Shown: in pieces, positions 52,128 to 60,819 of the stretch
How the letters are laid out: the number at the start of each line of letters is the position of its first letter
How positions within the stretch are numbered: position 1 is the first letter of the stretch
Assembly: GCA_964432565.1 (NCBI GenBank)
Contig: CAYSOA010000007.1
Coordinates: forward strand, 23,556-87,555
Origin: CAIOHW01 sp964432565
GTDB lineage: Bacteria; Bdellovibrionota; UBA1018
Direction of reading: 5' to 3'
Length of the DNA stretch: 64,000 nt
Position numbers and translations under genes: made by a program
The notes under the pieces: generated by a model
The model's database searches: none
The model's input: the letters and a program-made list of their open reading frames with translations, nothing else
What the model was told of the DNA's origin: nothing

Positions 52128-52997
52128 TCACCCAAAAGCCCGGATGCAGAGGTACATCACGGGGGCACTCATCACGAGTCCGTCAAAACGATCGAGCACT
52201 CCGCCATGCCCGGGCAAAATCTGTCCCGAATCCTTGCGCTGAAAGGAGCGCTTGACCAGGCTCTCGCAGAGGTCGCCTGCCTGGGCGACGATTGCGACCA
52301 CCGGCGGGGCGATCAGCAGGAAAACCCAAGACATTTCCGGAAACGCCGTTACCTTGAGCAAGAGGGTCGCCAGCCAGCTTCCGGCAAGCCCCCCCCAAGC
52401 GCCCTCCCAGGTCTTTTTCGGACTAATGGCAGGATAGAGCTTTCGTCGTCCCCATTTCAACCCCACAAAGTAAGCCGCCGAGTCTCCGACCCAGTTCATC
52501 AAGAAAAAGACCAGCAGCCACCAGGCGCCATGGTCCTGATCTCGGATCAACGGCAGAAACAGGGGAAGAAACCCCAGATAGACCAGCCCGAAAAACGAGA
52601 AGACCAGCTCTCGAAAATGACGCTCCAAGCGCTCCGGTGAGCGGGCATGACGAGACGCAGTAGCGAGAAAATATAAAAATAGCCCCAGAAACGCCGGAAC
52701 GAGCAACTCATATTCGAATCGGGGAACAAAGGCCGAAAAAAAACCAACCAGCCAGACCATCCCCAGAAGCACCTGACGCTTTTCATTCTGGTCCTCGAGT
52801 TCCAGAACCATCGAGAGGTACTCATTCACCATGAACAGGGCGATGACTACGGCTACCAGGGCGGTTCCCCAGGTTCCAAGCCCCAGCGTCAGTCCGAGCA
52901 GAACGCCGCCACCCAACAGGGCGGTCAAAACCCGCTTGCTCAGCTCACCGCCGCCCAACCGCCGCCGCCACCCCATACTGCTCTTCGAACGACTCAC
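52128..52997 (-). CDS. cdsA: Phosphatidate cytidylyltransferase
   Basis: A 289-aa inner-membrane enzyme making CDP-diacylglycerol, the substrate of pssA a few genes on. The start is GTG 52997, overlapping the uppS stop (GTGA) with AAGGAG seven bases upstream; a longer open frame to 53162 is rejected. Several hydrophobic helices are followed by the family signature near the C-terminus: KDSGQILPGHGGVLDRFDGL. The usual neighbour dxr is missing between this gene and rseP. Confidence 0.95.
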   Translation of the reverse strand: MSRSKSSMGWRRRLGGGELSKRVLTALLGGGVLLGLTLGLGTWGTALVAVVIALFMVNEYLSMVLELEDQNEKRQVLLGMVWLVGFFSAFVPRFEYELLVPAFLGLFLYFLATASRHARSPERLERHFRELVFSFFGLVYLGFLPLFLPLIRDQDHGAWWLLVFFLMNWVGDSAAYFVGLKWGRRKLYPAISPKKTWEGAWGGLAGSWLATLLLKVTAFPEMSWVFLLIAPPVVAIVAQAGDLCESLVKRSFQRKDSGQILPGHGGVLDRFDGLVMSAPVMYLCIRAFG

Positions 52998-53743
52998 TCC
53001 AGGACTCCTTGCGACGCAGTCACACTCTCCGTTGATGGCAGCACCTCGCCAAAGCGCCGGATTCGCCCTTCGAATTGCCCAACCGCCTCCCGGAGATCTA
53101 CGGCGGAAAATGCGGGCCATGCCTTGTCGACAAAAAGCAGCTCTGCATAGGCAGCCTGCCAAAGCAAGAAGTTGCTTAAACGCTGCTCCCCTCCGGTCCG
53201 GATCAGCAAGTCGACGTCGGCTCGCTCCTTGAGCGCCGAGGTCTCCAGATAGCCTGAGAAGCTCTCTTCAGAAATCGTGTTGGGACAACGACCGGAGCTC
53301 AGGCAATCCCGAGCGAAATTCATCGCCGCGCGCGCGATCTCATCCCGCGCCCCGTAGGAGATCGCCAAGGTCAGCTGAAGACCGTCGCATGAGGCGAGAG
53401 CCTCTTCCGCTCGAAAAATGGCCTCACGCAGAGCCGGATCCAGACGCGATCGATCTCCAATAACCCTGAGCCGAACATTTCGTCTTTTGAGCTCCGGAAC
53501 CTCACGCTTCAGGTACCGGCCCAGAAGCCGCCACAAAATGACCCTTTCCTGCTCAGGCCGCTTCCAGTTCTCCGTCGAAAAGGCATACAGGGTCAGGGCA
53601 CCGATTCCGAGACTGCAGGCCTCACGAACCACCTCACGCACTCGTTCTGCGCCCCGAACGTGACCAAAGTAGCGGGCGTGCCCCCGATCTCGGGCCCACC
53701 TGCCATTTCCGTCCATGATGATCGCAACGTGAAGAGAATCCAT
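52994..53743 (-). CDS. uppS: Undecaprenyl diphosphate synthase
   Basis: A 249-aa cis-prenyltransferase that makes the C55 carrier lipid of peptidoglycan synthesis. HVAIIMDGNGRWARDRG near the N-terminus carries the catalytic aspartate, and LTLYAFSTENWKRP and RADVDLLIRTGGEQRLSNFL are the other signature blocks. Length is normal. It overlaps cdsA as GTGA and follows frr after a 24-base gap. Confidence 0.97.
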   Translation of the reverse strand: MDSLHVAIIMDGNGRWARDRGHARYFGHVRGAERVREVVREACSLGIGALTLYAFSTENWKRPEQERVILWRLLGRYLKREVPELKRRNVRLRVIGDRSRLDPALREAIFRAEEALASCDGLQLTLAISYGARDEIARAAMNFARDCLSSGRCPNTISEESFSGYLETSALKERADVDLLIRTGGEQRLSNFLLWQAAYAELLFVDKAWPAFSAVDLREAVGQFEGRIRRFGEVLPSTESVTASQGVLE

Positions 53744-53767
53744 GTCCCCGTCCGACTCCGCTCGGAG

Positions 53768-54316
53768 CTAGATCGTCATGATCTCCTTTTCCTTGGCGGC
53801 AACCACCTTGTCGACTTCGGCAACCTTGTCGTCCGTCCGCTTCTGAATGACTTCCATCTGTTTCTTTGACTCATCTTCGGGGATCGATTTGTCCTTCTTC
53901 ACTGCCTCATTGGCGTCGCGGCGCTCATTGCGAATTCCAACCTTCGCCTCTTCGCCCATTTTCTTGACCACCTTGACCATTTCCTTGCGGCGCTCTTCGG
54001 TCATCGTGGGCAACGAAATGCGAATCACCTTGCCGTCGTTCTGAGGAGTCAGTCCGATATTGGCGGCGAGAATCGCCTTCTCGATGGCGCCGATCGTTCC
54101 CTGCTCCCAAGGAGTAATCTGCAGAGTGCGAGCGTCTGGCGTCGTCACGTTGGCCACCTGGTTCACGGGCACGCTCGACCCGTAGTAGTCCACATGCACT
54201 GGCTCAAGGAGTGCCGTGGAGGCACGACCAGTGCGAAGCTTGGCAAGATCCGACTTGAGAGAAGTAATATGCTTGTCCATGGACTGCGCCATTTGATCGA
54301 TCAGTGAATTCGACAT
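53768..54316 (-). CDS. frr: Ribosome recycling factor
   Basis: A 182-aa translation factor that splits the post-termination ribosome with EF-G. KLRTGRASTALLEPVHVDYYG, TTPDARTLQITPWE and RNERRDANEAVKKD are canonical, and the length is the usual about 185 residues. It follows pyrH by 19 bases, the standard pyrH-frr order. Confidence 0.98.
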   Translation of the reverse strand: MSNSLIDQMAQSMDKHITSLKSDLAKLRTGRASTALLEPVHVDYYGSSVPVNQVANVTTPDARTLQITPWEQGTIGAIEKAILAANIGLTPQNDGKVIRISLPTMTEERRKEMVKVVKKMGEEAKVGIRNERRDANEAVKKDKSIPEDESKKQMEVIQKRTDDKVAEVDKVVAAKEKEIMTI

Positions 54317-54335
54317 TGATTGGTCTCTCCCTTAG

Positions 54336-55067
54336 TTAACTGACGAGTGTTCCGACAGCCTCTCCAGCAATCACACGCCGAAGGCTGCCCTTTTCATTCA
54401 GATCAAAAACAATGATGGGCAGGCGATTATCCATGCACAACGAGATCGCTGTGGAGTCCATCACCTGCAGTCCACGACTGAGAACATCGAGATAGCTCAG
54501 CTCCTCAAACCTCCTGGCCTCAGGATGCTTCTTGGGGTCCGCATCATAGATCCCATCCACTTTGGTAGCCTTCAGCACGACCTCCGCTCCAGTCTCCATT
54601 GCCCGAAGCGCAGCCGTCGTATCTGTCGTAAAATAGGGGTTTCCGGTGCCGGCGCCAAAGATCACCACGCGATTCTTCTCAAGGTGACGAACCGCTCTGC
54701 GACGAATGTAGGGCTCCGCCAGCTCGCGCATTTCGATCGCAGACTGGACCCGAGTGTGCACGCCCTCGTTCTCCAGAACATCCTGCAAAGCGAGGCAATT
54801 GAGAACGGTGGCCAGCATTCCCATGTAATCGGCCGATGCGCGATCCATCCCCTCAGTAGCGCCCTTGATTCCACGAAAGATGTTTCCGCCGCCAACGACG
54901 ATCCCGATCTGAATCCCGCTCTCATGAACCGATTTGATCTCAGCAGCGAGATCCTTCAGAACCTGGGTGTCGATGCCATAGCCAGCATCCCCGGCCAACG
55001 CCTCTCCCGAAAGCTTCAGTAAAATCCGCTTATAGGGTCTTCGTCCTGCAGAACCAGATTGCGACAT
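54336..55067 (-). CDS. pyrH: Uridylate kinase
   Basis: A 243-aa hexameric UMP kinase of the amino-acid-kinase fold. ILLKLSGEALAG at the start, GIVVGGGNIFRGIKG, FGAGTGNPYFTTDTTAALRA and the C-terminal DSTAISLCMDNRLPIIVFDL are diagnostic. It lies between the tsf hairpin and frr. Confidence 0.98.
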   Translation of the reverse strand: MSQSGSAGRRPYKRILLKLSGEALAGDAGYGIDTQVLKDLAAEIKSVHESGIQIGIVVGGGNIFRGIKGATEGMDRASADYMGMLATVLNCLALQDVLENEGVHTRVQSAIEMRELAEPYIRRRAVRHLEKNRVVIFGAGTGNPYFTTDTTAALRAMETGAEVVLKATKVDGIYDADPKKHPEARRFEELSYLDVLSRGLQVMDSTAISLCMDNRLPIIVFDLNEKGSLRRVIAGEAVGTLVS

Positions 55068-55111
55068 CAGCGAAACCCTCTTGTACGAGTTCAGAGCAAA
55101 AACTAGGAAAT

Positions 55112-55144
55112 GCGGGCTGGCTCGTCGAAGAGGAGCCAGCCCGC
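55112..55144 (-). terminator. Hairpin terminator between tsf and pyrH
   Basis: Arms 55112-55123 and 55133-55144 (12 bp, GCGGGCTGGCTC) enclose a 9-base loop just after the tsf stop. On the minus strand the downstream sequence is ATTTCCTAGTTTTTG, a broken T tract, so partial termination or attenuation is likely between tsf and pyrH. Confidence 0.75.
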
Positions 55145-55151
55145 ACCAACA

Positions 55152-56075
55152 TCAATGAGTCACTTCTTCGGCAGACTCGCTCACGCCCTCACCCAGTACG
55201 AACCGAGCGAAGTTGCGAACCACGAGGCCTCCACCGACCGCAACATCCGCCTCCTTGATCAGCTGGGCAATGGTCTTGCCCGGATCCTTGACGAAGGGCT
55301 GGGTCATCAGACAGGTCTCTTCAAGAACCTTGCGAACACGCCCCTCAACTGCCTTTTCCATAAATTCCGGCTTCATCGCCTTACCGGAGTTCTGAATCTG
55401 GGCCAGAGCGATCTCCCGCTCTTTGTTGGTGACTTCTGAAGGAACGTCCGAAGCATTCAGCCATTGTGGCGCTGCCGCCGCAATATGCATGGTCAGATCC
55501 TTGGCAAAGGTCTTCAGGGCCTCGCCGTGAGCCGCTGCAGCCGAACCGACGGCGAGATCGACGAGCACGCCCACCTTACCCTCTCCGTGGATGTAGGACG
55601 CCACGAGACCTGTCCCATCAGAAGGAGCCTCAAAGCGAGCGAAGCGACGGATACTCATGTTTTCGCCAAGTGTCGCAATGGTTTCCTGCAATAGGGTCGC
55701 GGCAGTCTTTCCGCCGGTCGAGTCCAGCACTTGGCTGGCCAACTCTTCGACGCTCACAGGAGCGTTCTTGAGGATGTGATTTCCCACGAGAGCCAGCATT
55801 CCCTTGAACTGCTCGGTCCGGCTCACGAAGTCCGTTTCACAGTTGATCTCAAGAACAACGCCCGACTTGCCTTCTGGATGCAGAAAAGAAGCAACCAGGC
55901 CTTCCTTGGTCGCCCGGCCCGCCTTCTTCGCAGCCGAAGCAATACCCTTCTTGCGCAGATAGTCCACGGCCGCATCGAAGTCCCCCTGAGTTTCCACGAG
56001 GGCCTTCTTGCAGTCCATCATTCCAGCTCCGGTCTTCTCGCGAAGACCCTTTACGAGGCTTGCAGAAATTTCCAT
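55152..56075 (-). CDS. tsf: Elongation factor Ts
   Basis: A 307-aa guanine-nucleotide exchange factor for EF-Tu. The N-terminal UBA-like part VKGLREKTGAGMMDCKKALVE and KGIASAAKKAGRATKEG, then NCETDFVSRTEQF, are diagnostic. The two-repeat dimerisation core is complete, and VASYIHGEGKVGVLVDL marks the second half. It follows rpsB after 12 bases with a strong ribosome site (AGGAGG). Confidence 0.98.
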   Translation of the reverse strand: MEISASLVKGLREKTGAGMMDCKKALVETQGDFDAAVDYLRKKGIASAAKKAGRATKEGLVASFLHPEGKSGVVLEINCETDFVSRTEQFKGMLALVGNHILKNAPVSVEELASQVLDSTGGKTAATLLQETIATLGENMSIRRFARFEAPSDGTGLVASYIHGEGKVGVLVDLAVGSAAAAHGEALKTFAKDLTMHIAAAAPQWLNASDVPSEVTNKEREIALAQIQNSGKAMKPEFMEKAVEGRVRKVLEETCLMTQPFVKDPGKTIAQLIKEADVAVGGGLVVRNFARFVLGEGVSESAEEVTH

Positions 56076-56087
56076 GACTCCTCCTGA

Positions 56088-56936
56088 TTACTGCTGCACT
56101 TCTTCAGCGTTGGGCTCTTCGACTGCGGCTTCAAGATCCGCCTCATCCGGACCGCGAAGGTCGATATCTCCCTCAAAGCGAGATACCTTCTTTTCGCTCG
56201 CTTCCTCGTCTCTGGCCTGATCAGCCACTTCCTGGGCGCGAAGCTTCTCCTGATGGATTTTCGCCCCTTCAATACAGCTGTCGGCGATCAGACGAGCAAA
56301 AAGGCGAACGCTACGAATGGCGTCATCATTGCCCGGAATCACGTGGGTGACATTCGAGGGATCGCAATTGGTGTCGACGACTGCAATCGTCGGAATTCCA
56401 AGCTTCTTCGCCTCCTGAACGGCAATGTGCTCCTTCATCGTGTCGATCACAAAAATCGCTCCAGGCAGCTTCTTCATGTCTTCGATTCCGCCGAGCGATT
56501 TCTTGAGCTTTTCCAGGTCGCGACCGTAGCGGGCCTGCTCCTTCTTGGGAACATCGTTCCAGTCCGGAGAACCCATCAATGCTTCGATCTTCTTGAGTCG
56601 ATCGATGGAGGCCTTGACGGTCTGATAATTCGTCAGCATTCCACCCAGCCAACGATTGGTGACGTAGTGCATTCCTGCACGCTTGGCCTCTTCCTCGACG
56701 ACGTCCTTTGCCTGCTTCTTGGTTCCCACAAAAAGAACCTTCTTTCCTTCCGACGCAATCTTGGTCGCAAAGGCGCAGGCGGCGCGGGCCTGCTCAACCG
56801 TCTTCTGAAGATCGATGATGTAGATCCCGTTTCGCGCTCCAAAAACATAGGGCTTCATCTTGGGATTCCAGCGCTGAGTCTGGTGACCAAAATGAACTCC
56901 CGCCTCCAACAGTTCACGCATGGCGACTTGTGGCAT
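56088..56936 (-). CDS. rpsB: 30S ribosomal protein S2
   Basis: A 282-aa protein from ATG 56936 (AAGGAG upstream); the frame is open further to 57215 but without family sequence. MRELLEAGVHFGHQTQRWNP, KPYVFGARNGIYIIDLQKTV, VGTKKQAKDVV, NRWLGGMLTNYQTV and IPTIAVVDTNCDPSNVTHVI are canonical. The tail beyond about residue 235 is long and acidic (ending EEPNAEEVQQ), a lineage feature. Confidence 0.98.
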   Translation of the reverse strand: MPQVAMRELLEAGVHFGHQTQRWNPKMKPYVFGARNGIYIIDLQKTVEQARAACAFATKIASEGKKVLFVGTKKQAKDVVEEEAKRAGMHYVTNRWLGGMLTNYQTVKASIDRLKKIEALMGSPDWNDVPKKEQARYGRDLEKLKKSLGGIEDMKKLPGAIFVIDTMKEHIAVQEAKKLGIPTIAVVDTNCDPSNVTHVIPGNDDAIRSVRLFARLIADSCIEGAKIHQEKLRAQEVADQARDEEASEKKVSRFEGDIDLRGPDEADLEAAVEEPNAEEVQQ

Positions 56937-57239
56937 TGATGACTCCTTAGAAAAAAAGCGGAAGAGAGAAGACGAAGAGCACGCCACTTCGAGCGCGACT
57001 TTGAACACCCATCGACCGCGGTTTTGAGCCTTGGCCGACCGCTGACCCATCCAGCGGTGACCCTGACTCCCTCCACTCAGCCAATTCGGAAAGCCGTAAA
57101 GACCCTTCGAACACCACGAGACACTGAGTGTGTGTGATGCCAACCGGATAGCTCCTAACGGTCCGATTTGCAACGGGGTTTTCCAGTTCCAGAGCAAGGT
57201 TGACGGAGCGCCCACCGTTGGGGAATTCTAGAGAAACCG
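56937..57239. other. rpsB leader and divergent promoter region
   Basis: No gene was found. On the minus strand TTGCAA, a 17-base spacer and TATCCG (about 57147-57175) form a weak candidate rpsB promoter, giving a leader of roughly 200 bases. The leader contains a 7-bp hairpin (ACCGCTG/CAGCGGT near 57040-57060), a possible S2 autoregulation element by analogy with other rpsB leaders. Only weak promoter signals are seen for the rightward TPM gene. Confidence 0.4.
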
Positions 57240-58097
57240 ATGACGTTCAAGACTTTGAAATTCCTGTGGTTAGGGATGGCGGTTTTGTGCTGTCCCCTGA
57301 CTCAAGCCAGCATTCCCCGCGGCGAGTGGCCGCAAGTTCCCCCAACGCTGGGAGTCTTTCAGACCCGTTCCGTCTTCAGTCTGAGCGCGCTGCGACACCT
57401 CGAAGGACTGCTGGTCAGGCATGAGCACCTGACGGGCGAGCGACTGCTCCTGCTGGTCCAACCCTGGGAGGGACGCCCCCCCAAGGAGCCAGCCCAGGGG
57501 CTGTCAGCCCTTCTCGCCACGCAATGGAAGCTGGACACGACCCGCGGGGGCCTCGGCACGCTGTTGGTGCTTCAAGAATTGGTCGGGGGGCGCTTTCAGG
57601 TCGGCTATCATCCAGGAATCGGACTGAGCAAAAGTCAAGTCGCAGAGGACGACGAGCTCGAGGGTCTGTTGAATGAAATCACAGAGAAAGCCCGAACCGC
57701 ATCTTGGGACCACATCGCAGAGGCTAGCGCCATTTGGCTCCTTCAAATCCATAAGAGCCCGTTACTCGAAGACCCCGCCCTGCTGAACTTTCCAAAGCCG
57801 CTCCCATCCTCGAGCTCAACCCAAATCGCTCTCCCGTCTTCAGGCACTGTTCCAACACCGCCTGCTGGGGAGCAGGACAGCTCCGCACTGAGTCTGCTAT
57901 TTCTATCAGTGGCAATCGGCTTTCTGCTCACAACAGTAAGAGGTGGAATGCGGCAGAGGGTCCTCCACGGCAGCCGCCGTCAAATTCGATTTGGTCTCAC
58001 CGATGGTCTGTCCCTCAGACTTCGCTCGGGTATCGTCCACCGTTCGACTCGAAAACGGGTCAAGCTGCTCATCGAAAGCCTGGAGGGATCTCCATGA
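57240..58097 (+). CDS. Exported TPM-domain-like protein
   Basis: A 285-aa protein with a signal peptide (LKFLWLGMAVLCCPLTQA). Residues about 35-165 resemble the TPM domain (TPM_phosphatase family): LTGERLLLLVQPWEG, LSALLATQWKLDTTRGGLGT, LLVLQELVGGRFQVGYHPGI. A transmembrane helix (LSLLFLSVAIGFLLTTV) follows near residue 225, then a basic cytoplasmic-type tail. TPM proteins are envelope proteins with weakly known roles. Its stop overlaps the ATG of the next gene (ATGA). Confidence 0.65.
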   Translation: MTFKTLKFLWLGMAVLCCPLTQASIPRGEWPQVPPTLGVFQTRSVFSLSALRHLEGLLVRHEHLTGERLLLLVQPWEGRPPKEPAQGLSALLATQWKLDTTRGGLGTLLVLQELVGGRFQVGYHPGIGLSKSQVAEDDELEGLLNEITEKARTASWDHIAEASAIWLLQIHKSPLLEDPALLNFPKPLPSSSSTQIALPSSGTVPTPPAGEQDSSALSLLFLSVAIGFLLTTVRGGMRQRVLHGSRRQIRFGLTDGLSLRLRSGIVHRSTRKRVKLLIESLEGSP

Positions 58098-58504
58098 GTC
58101 TGATGAGCGCCCAGACCTCCCCAAGCCGCCTAACCAGGGCACTAAGAAAAGCCGAAAGATTGACCTCGATCACGATCGAAGTTTATTTAACGCCGAAATC
58201 AAGCCACGCTGAACTCGTTCGAGCCCTCAATGAACTGGGCCAATCAGAAGTCACGGCCGATCGACAGGCCCTGATTGGCGTCGACCCGATCAGACGACAT
58301 GTCGCACTGGCTCTCAGTCCCGATCTTGAGAAAACGCTTCCCTCTAACGAGATTCGAGCCTGGCTCGCCAGCCTTCAGGAGGACCTCCATATGACCAGCC
58401 CCGAGAACGCCATTTCATTGGCCATTTTCTCTCTGGCCATTGCCCTTTCGGCACAACACCCAGCCCAGCCTACCAGCGATGGTACGCCGGGTGCCCCGGC
58501 CTGA
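58094..58504 (+). CDS. TPM-like companion protein
   Basis: A 136-aa protein translationally coupled to the preceding gene (ATGA). SITIEVYLTPKSSHAELVRALNELG, ALIGVDPIRRHVALALSPDLE and IRAWLASLQEDLHM follow the strand-helix order of short cytoplasmic TPM-family proteins, in which LG-x(n)-T-x-x-R-N-G-V-L is usual. The match is partial. No signal peptide is visible, although the C-terminus has a hydrophobic stretch (AISLAIFSLAIALS). The 3' end overlaps the convergent thioesterase gene by 35 bases. Paired TPM genes are common, which supports the call. Confidence 0.55.
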   Translation: MSLMSAQTSPSRLTRALRKAERLTSITIEVYLTPKSSHAELVRALNELGQSEVTADRQALIGVDPIRRHVALALSPDLEKTLPSNEIRAWLASLQEDLHMTSPENAISLAIFSLAIALSAQHPAQPTSDGTPGAPA

Positions 58505-58976
58505 CCGCAACGAAGAAGCCCTCACAGCTCGCACAGAGCTTTCCTTCTGCCGAATAGAGCCTCGACTCGACACAGACCCGCACTCCATCCGAGCTCTTCA
58601 CAAAAGCCTCGATGCGCAGCGCCCCTGACGAAGGGGTGGGGCGAAGCAGTCGAACATGAAAGTCGGCCGTCACTGTGCAGGGAGGCTGCGCCTCACCCCG
58701 CTCTCGCATCAACTGGTAGGCCGCAGTCCAGTTGGAGTGGCAATCCAACAGAGCCCCGATGATTCCTCCGTTCAACATCCCGGGAAACGCCTCATGAAAG
58801 GACTCTGGTCGCCATTCCGCCATCGTCGCGACAGGAAGCCCTTCCAGACTGGGCGTCTCTTCCTTAGGCTGCGCCACGGGGAACGAACGCACTCGCAGCC
58901 CTCGATCATTGGCCGGACCACAGCCGAAACAGGTACTGTGGGGCGCGTAGCGTTCTTGAAGACAAGGCTCATTCAT
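58470..58976 (-). CDS. Hotdog-fold thioesterase (PaaI/4HBT type)
   Basis: A 168-aa single-domain hotdog protein. The N-terminal CFGCGPANDRGLRVRSF is found in a PaaI-like subgroup. The helix segment FPGMLNGGIIGALLDCHSNWTAAY carries the catalytic-region pattern with acidic Asp in LLDCH, and VTADFHVRLLRPTPSSGALRIEAFV plus ESRLYSAEGKLCASCEGFFVAV complete the sheet. It probably cleaves an acyl-CoA; the chain is unknown. It lies between tRNA-Val and a convergent TPM-like gene. Confidence 0.85.
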   Translation of the reverse strand: MNEPCLQERYAPHSTCFGCGPANDRGLRVRSFPVAQPKEETPSLEGLPVATMAEWRPESFHEAFPGMLNGGIIGALLDCHSNWTAAYQLMRERGEAQPPCTVTADFHVRLLRPTPSSGALRIEAFVKSSDGVRVCVESRLYSAEGKLCASCEGFFVAVRPGHPAYHRW

Positions 58977-59041
58977 TGCGTGATCCTCTATAAAACGAAC
59001 GGCGGAGCGGCACTGCGCGCACCGTCTCCGCCGTCAATTTA

Positions 59042-59116
59042 TGGTGGGCGATGTAGGGATTGAACCTACGACCTTGGCCGTGTAAAGACCCTGCTCTACC
59101 GCTGAGCTAATCGCCC
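59042..59116 (-). tRNA. tRNA-Val (TAC)
   Basis: A 75-nt cloverleaf. The acceptor GGGCGAT pairs with ATCGCCC, the anticodon loop TTTACAC gives TAC, the T loop is TTCAATC and CCA is encoded. The outermost anticodon-stem pair is a G-A mismatch. The gene lies 32 bases after the rpoC 3' end on the same strand, with no terminator between. Confidence 0.95.
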
Positions 59117-59148
59117 GGTCTCTCTTCGAAAGGCCCGGTCTTACGCGG

Positions 59149-60819
59149 TCAGGCGCCGCCGGCCGAAGCACCTACCATCTGGCTAACGCCAGAAACAGGA
59201 GCAGTGGTTTCCGCCGCATGAGCCTCAATCGCCAGACCCTTGTACTTCGCCAAGCCGGTACCCGCCGGAATCAAACGTCCCATGATGACGTTTTCCTTCA
59301 GGCCGCGGAGCAAGTCCACTCGGCCTGAAATACTGGCTTCGGTCAGGACTTTGGTCGTCTCCTGGAACGAGGCCGCCGAAATGAAGCTCTCCGTACTGAG
59401 GGAGGCTTTGGTGATCCCCAGCAGGAGGGGCTCGAACGTTGCCGGAACGCCGCCAGACTGAAGAACCCGTTGATTCTCGATCTCCAACGTCATTCTGTCC
59501 GCCTGCTCTCCAGCAAGGAAGATGGAATCTCCAGCATCCTTCACTCTCACCTTCCGGAGCATCTGCCTGACAATCACTTCAATGTGCTTGTCGTTGATCT
59601 TCACTCCCTGGAGGCGATAGACTTCCTGCACCTCATCCACGAGATACTTCGCCAAGGCCTTGTCACCCAGAACGCGAAGGATGTCATGCGGGTTGATTGG
59701 TCCGTCCATAAGAGGCTCGCCGGCCTTGACGTAGTCCCCCTCGTTGACGGCGAGATGTCTTCCCTTGCCGATCAAGAACTCCTTAGGCTCGCCCTCTTCA
59801 GCGGTGACCAGGACCTTACGCTTGCCCTTGGTGTCCTTTCCGAAAGAAACGATCCCGTCGATGTCACTGATCACAGCAGCATCCTTCGGCTTACGAGCTT
59901 CGAACAGCTCGGCCACTCGTGGAAGACCACCCGTGATGTCCTTCGTCTTGGACGTCTCACGATGGATCTTGACGATCGTATCACCCGCGGACACCTGGTC
60001 ACCATCAGCCACGATCAAGTTTGCCCCGACCGGAAGCATGTAGCGAGCCACTCGGTTCGTACCGGCAATGCGGACCGGCTCACCACTTTCATCTAGAACG
60101 AGCACCTTCGGGCGCCTGTCAGTAGCCTTCGACTCGATGATCACCTTGTGGGAGAGACCCGTCACACTATCAAACTGCTCCTGCATTGTGACGCCTTCCA
60201 AGACGTCCTCGAAATGCACGCGGCCTGACACCTCGGTAACAATAGGAGTCGAATAGGGATCCCATTCAGCAATAAGGGTGCCCTTTTCAACCTGGGCGCC
60301 GTCCTTGAACAGAAGCTTCGCGCCATAAACGATCGAGTACTTCTCACGCTCTCGTCCGTTGGCATCGATAACCGCAACTTCGCCGTTACGGTTCATGACG
60401 GTCAAGTAGCCCTCCTTGTTCGGGACAGCAACCACGTTCACAAGCTTGATCGACCCCTTGGTCTTCGCCTCCAAGCTGGACTGCTCGGCTCGTCGGGATG
60501 CTGCACCACCGATATGGAAGGTACGCATCGTCAACTGAGTGCCAGGCTCACCAATCGACTGAGCTGCAATGACCCCTACTGCTTCACCGATATTGACCAG
60601 CCGTCCGCGCGAAAGATCGCGTCCGTAACAAAGGGCACAGATCCCCTTCTTGCTTTGACACGTCAACACCGACCGAATTCGAATTCGGTCGATGCCAGCG
60701 TCTTCAATACTCTTCACGGCATCCTCGGTGACCTCAATCCCTGCACCCACGAGAACTTCGTTAGTCACCGGATCGAGAACCTCCTCGAGCACCCCACGCC
60801 CTAGGATGCGATCCCCCAT
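59149..60819 (-). CDS. rpoC: RNA polymerase beta' C-terminal part (second half of split rpoC)
   Basis: A 556-aa frame that continues rpoC in the same frame, directly after a TAG stop (60820-60822). From ATG 60819 it reads MGDRILGRGVLEEVLDP, then three of the four zinc-site-2 cysteines (Cys54, 61, 64 in LTCQSKKGICALCYGRD), GEAVGVIAAQSIGEPGTQLT (trigger-loop base), an SI3-like insertion, and the complete C-terminus with ENVIMGRLIPAGTGLAKY. Spacing of the cysteines equals E. coli, so only one codon is affected. GAGGTG lies nine bases before the ATG, so re-initiation is possible. It is either a genuine split subunit, a readthrough product or a sequence error. Confidence 0.9.
   Translation of the reverse strand: MGDRILGRGVLEEVLDPVTNEVLVGAGIEVTEDAVKSIEDAGIDRIRIRSVLTCQSKKGICALCYGRDLSRGRLVNIGEAVGVIAAQSIGEPGTQLTMRTFHIGGAASRRAEQSSLEAKTKGSIKLVNVVAVPNKEGYLTVMNRNGEVAVIDANGREREKYSIVYGAKLLFKDGAQVEKGTLIAEWDPYSTPIVTEVSGRVHFEDVLEGVTMQEQFDSVTGLSHKVIIESKATDRRPKVLVLDESGEPVRIAGTNRVARYMLPVGANLIVADGDQVSAGDTIVKIHRETSKTKDITGGLPRVAELFEARKPKDAAVISDIDGIVSFGKDTKGKRKVLVTAEEGEPKEFLIGKGRHLAVNEGDYVKAGEPLMDGPINPHDILRVLGDKALAKYLVDEVQEVYRLQGVKINDKHIEVIVRQMLRKVRVKDAGDSIFLAGEQADRMTLEIENQRVLQSGGVPATFEPLLLGITKASLSTESFISAASFQETTKVLTEASISGRVDLLRGLKENVIMGRLIPAGTGLAKYKGLAIEAHAAETTAPVSGVSQMVGASAGGA

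Noticed and set aside
59470..60096. A 208-codon plus-strand frame opposite rpoC
   Set aside because: It is a shadow of the rpoC frame; its composition follows the reverse complement of conserved beta' sequence.
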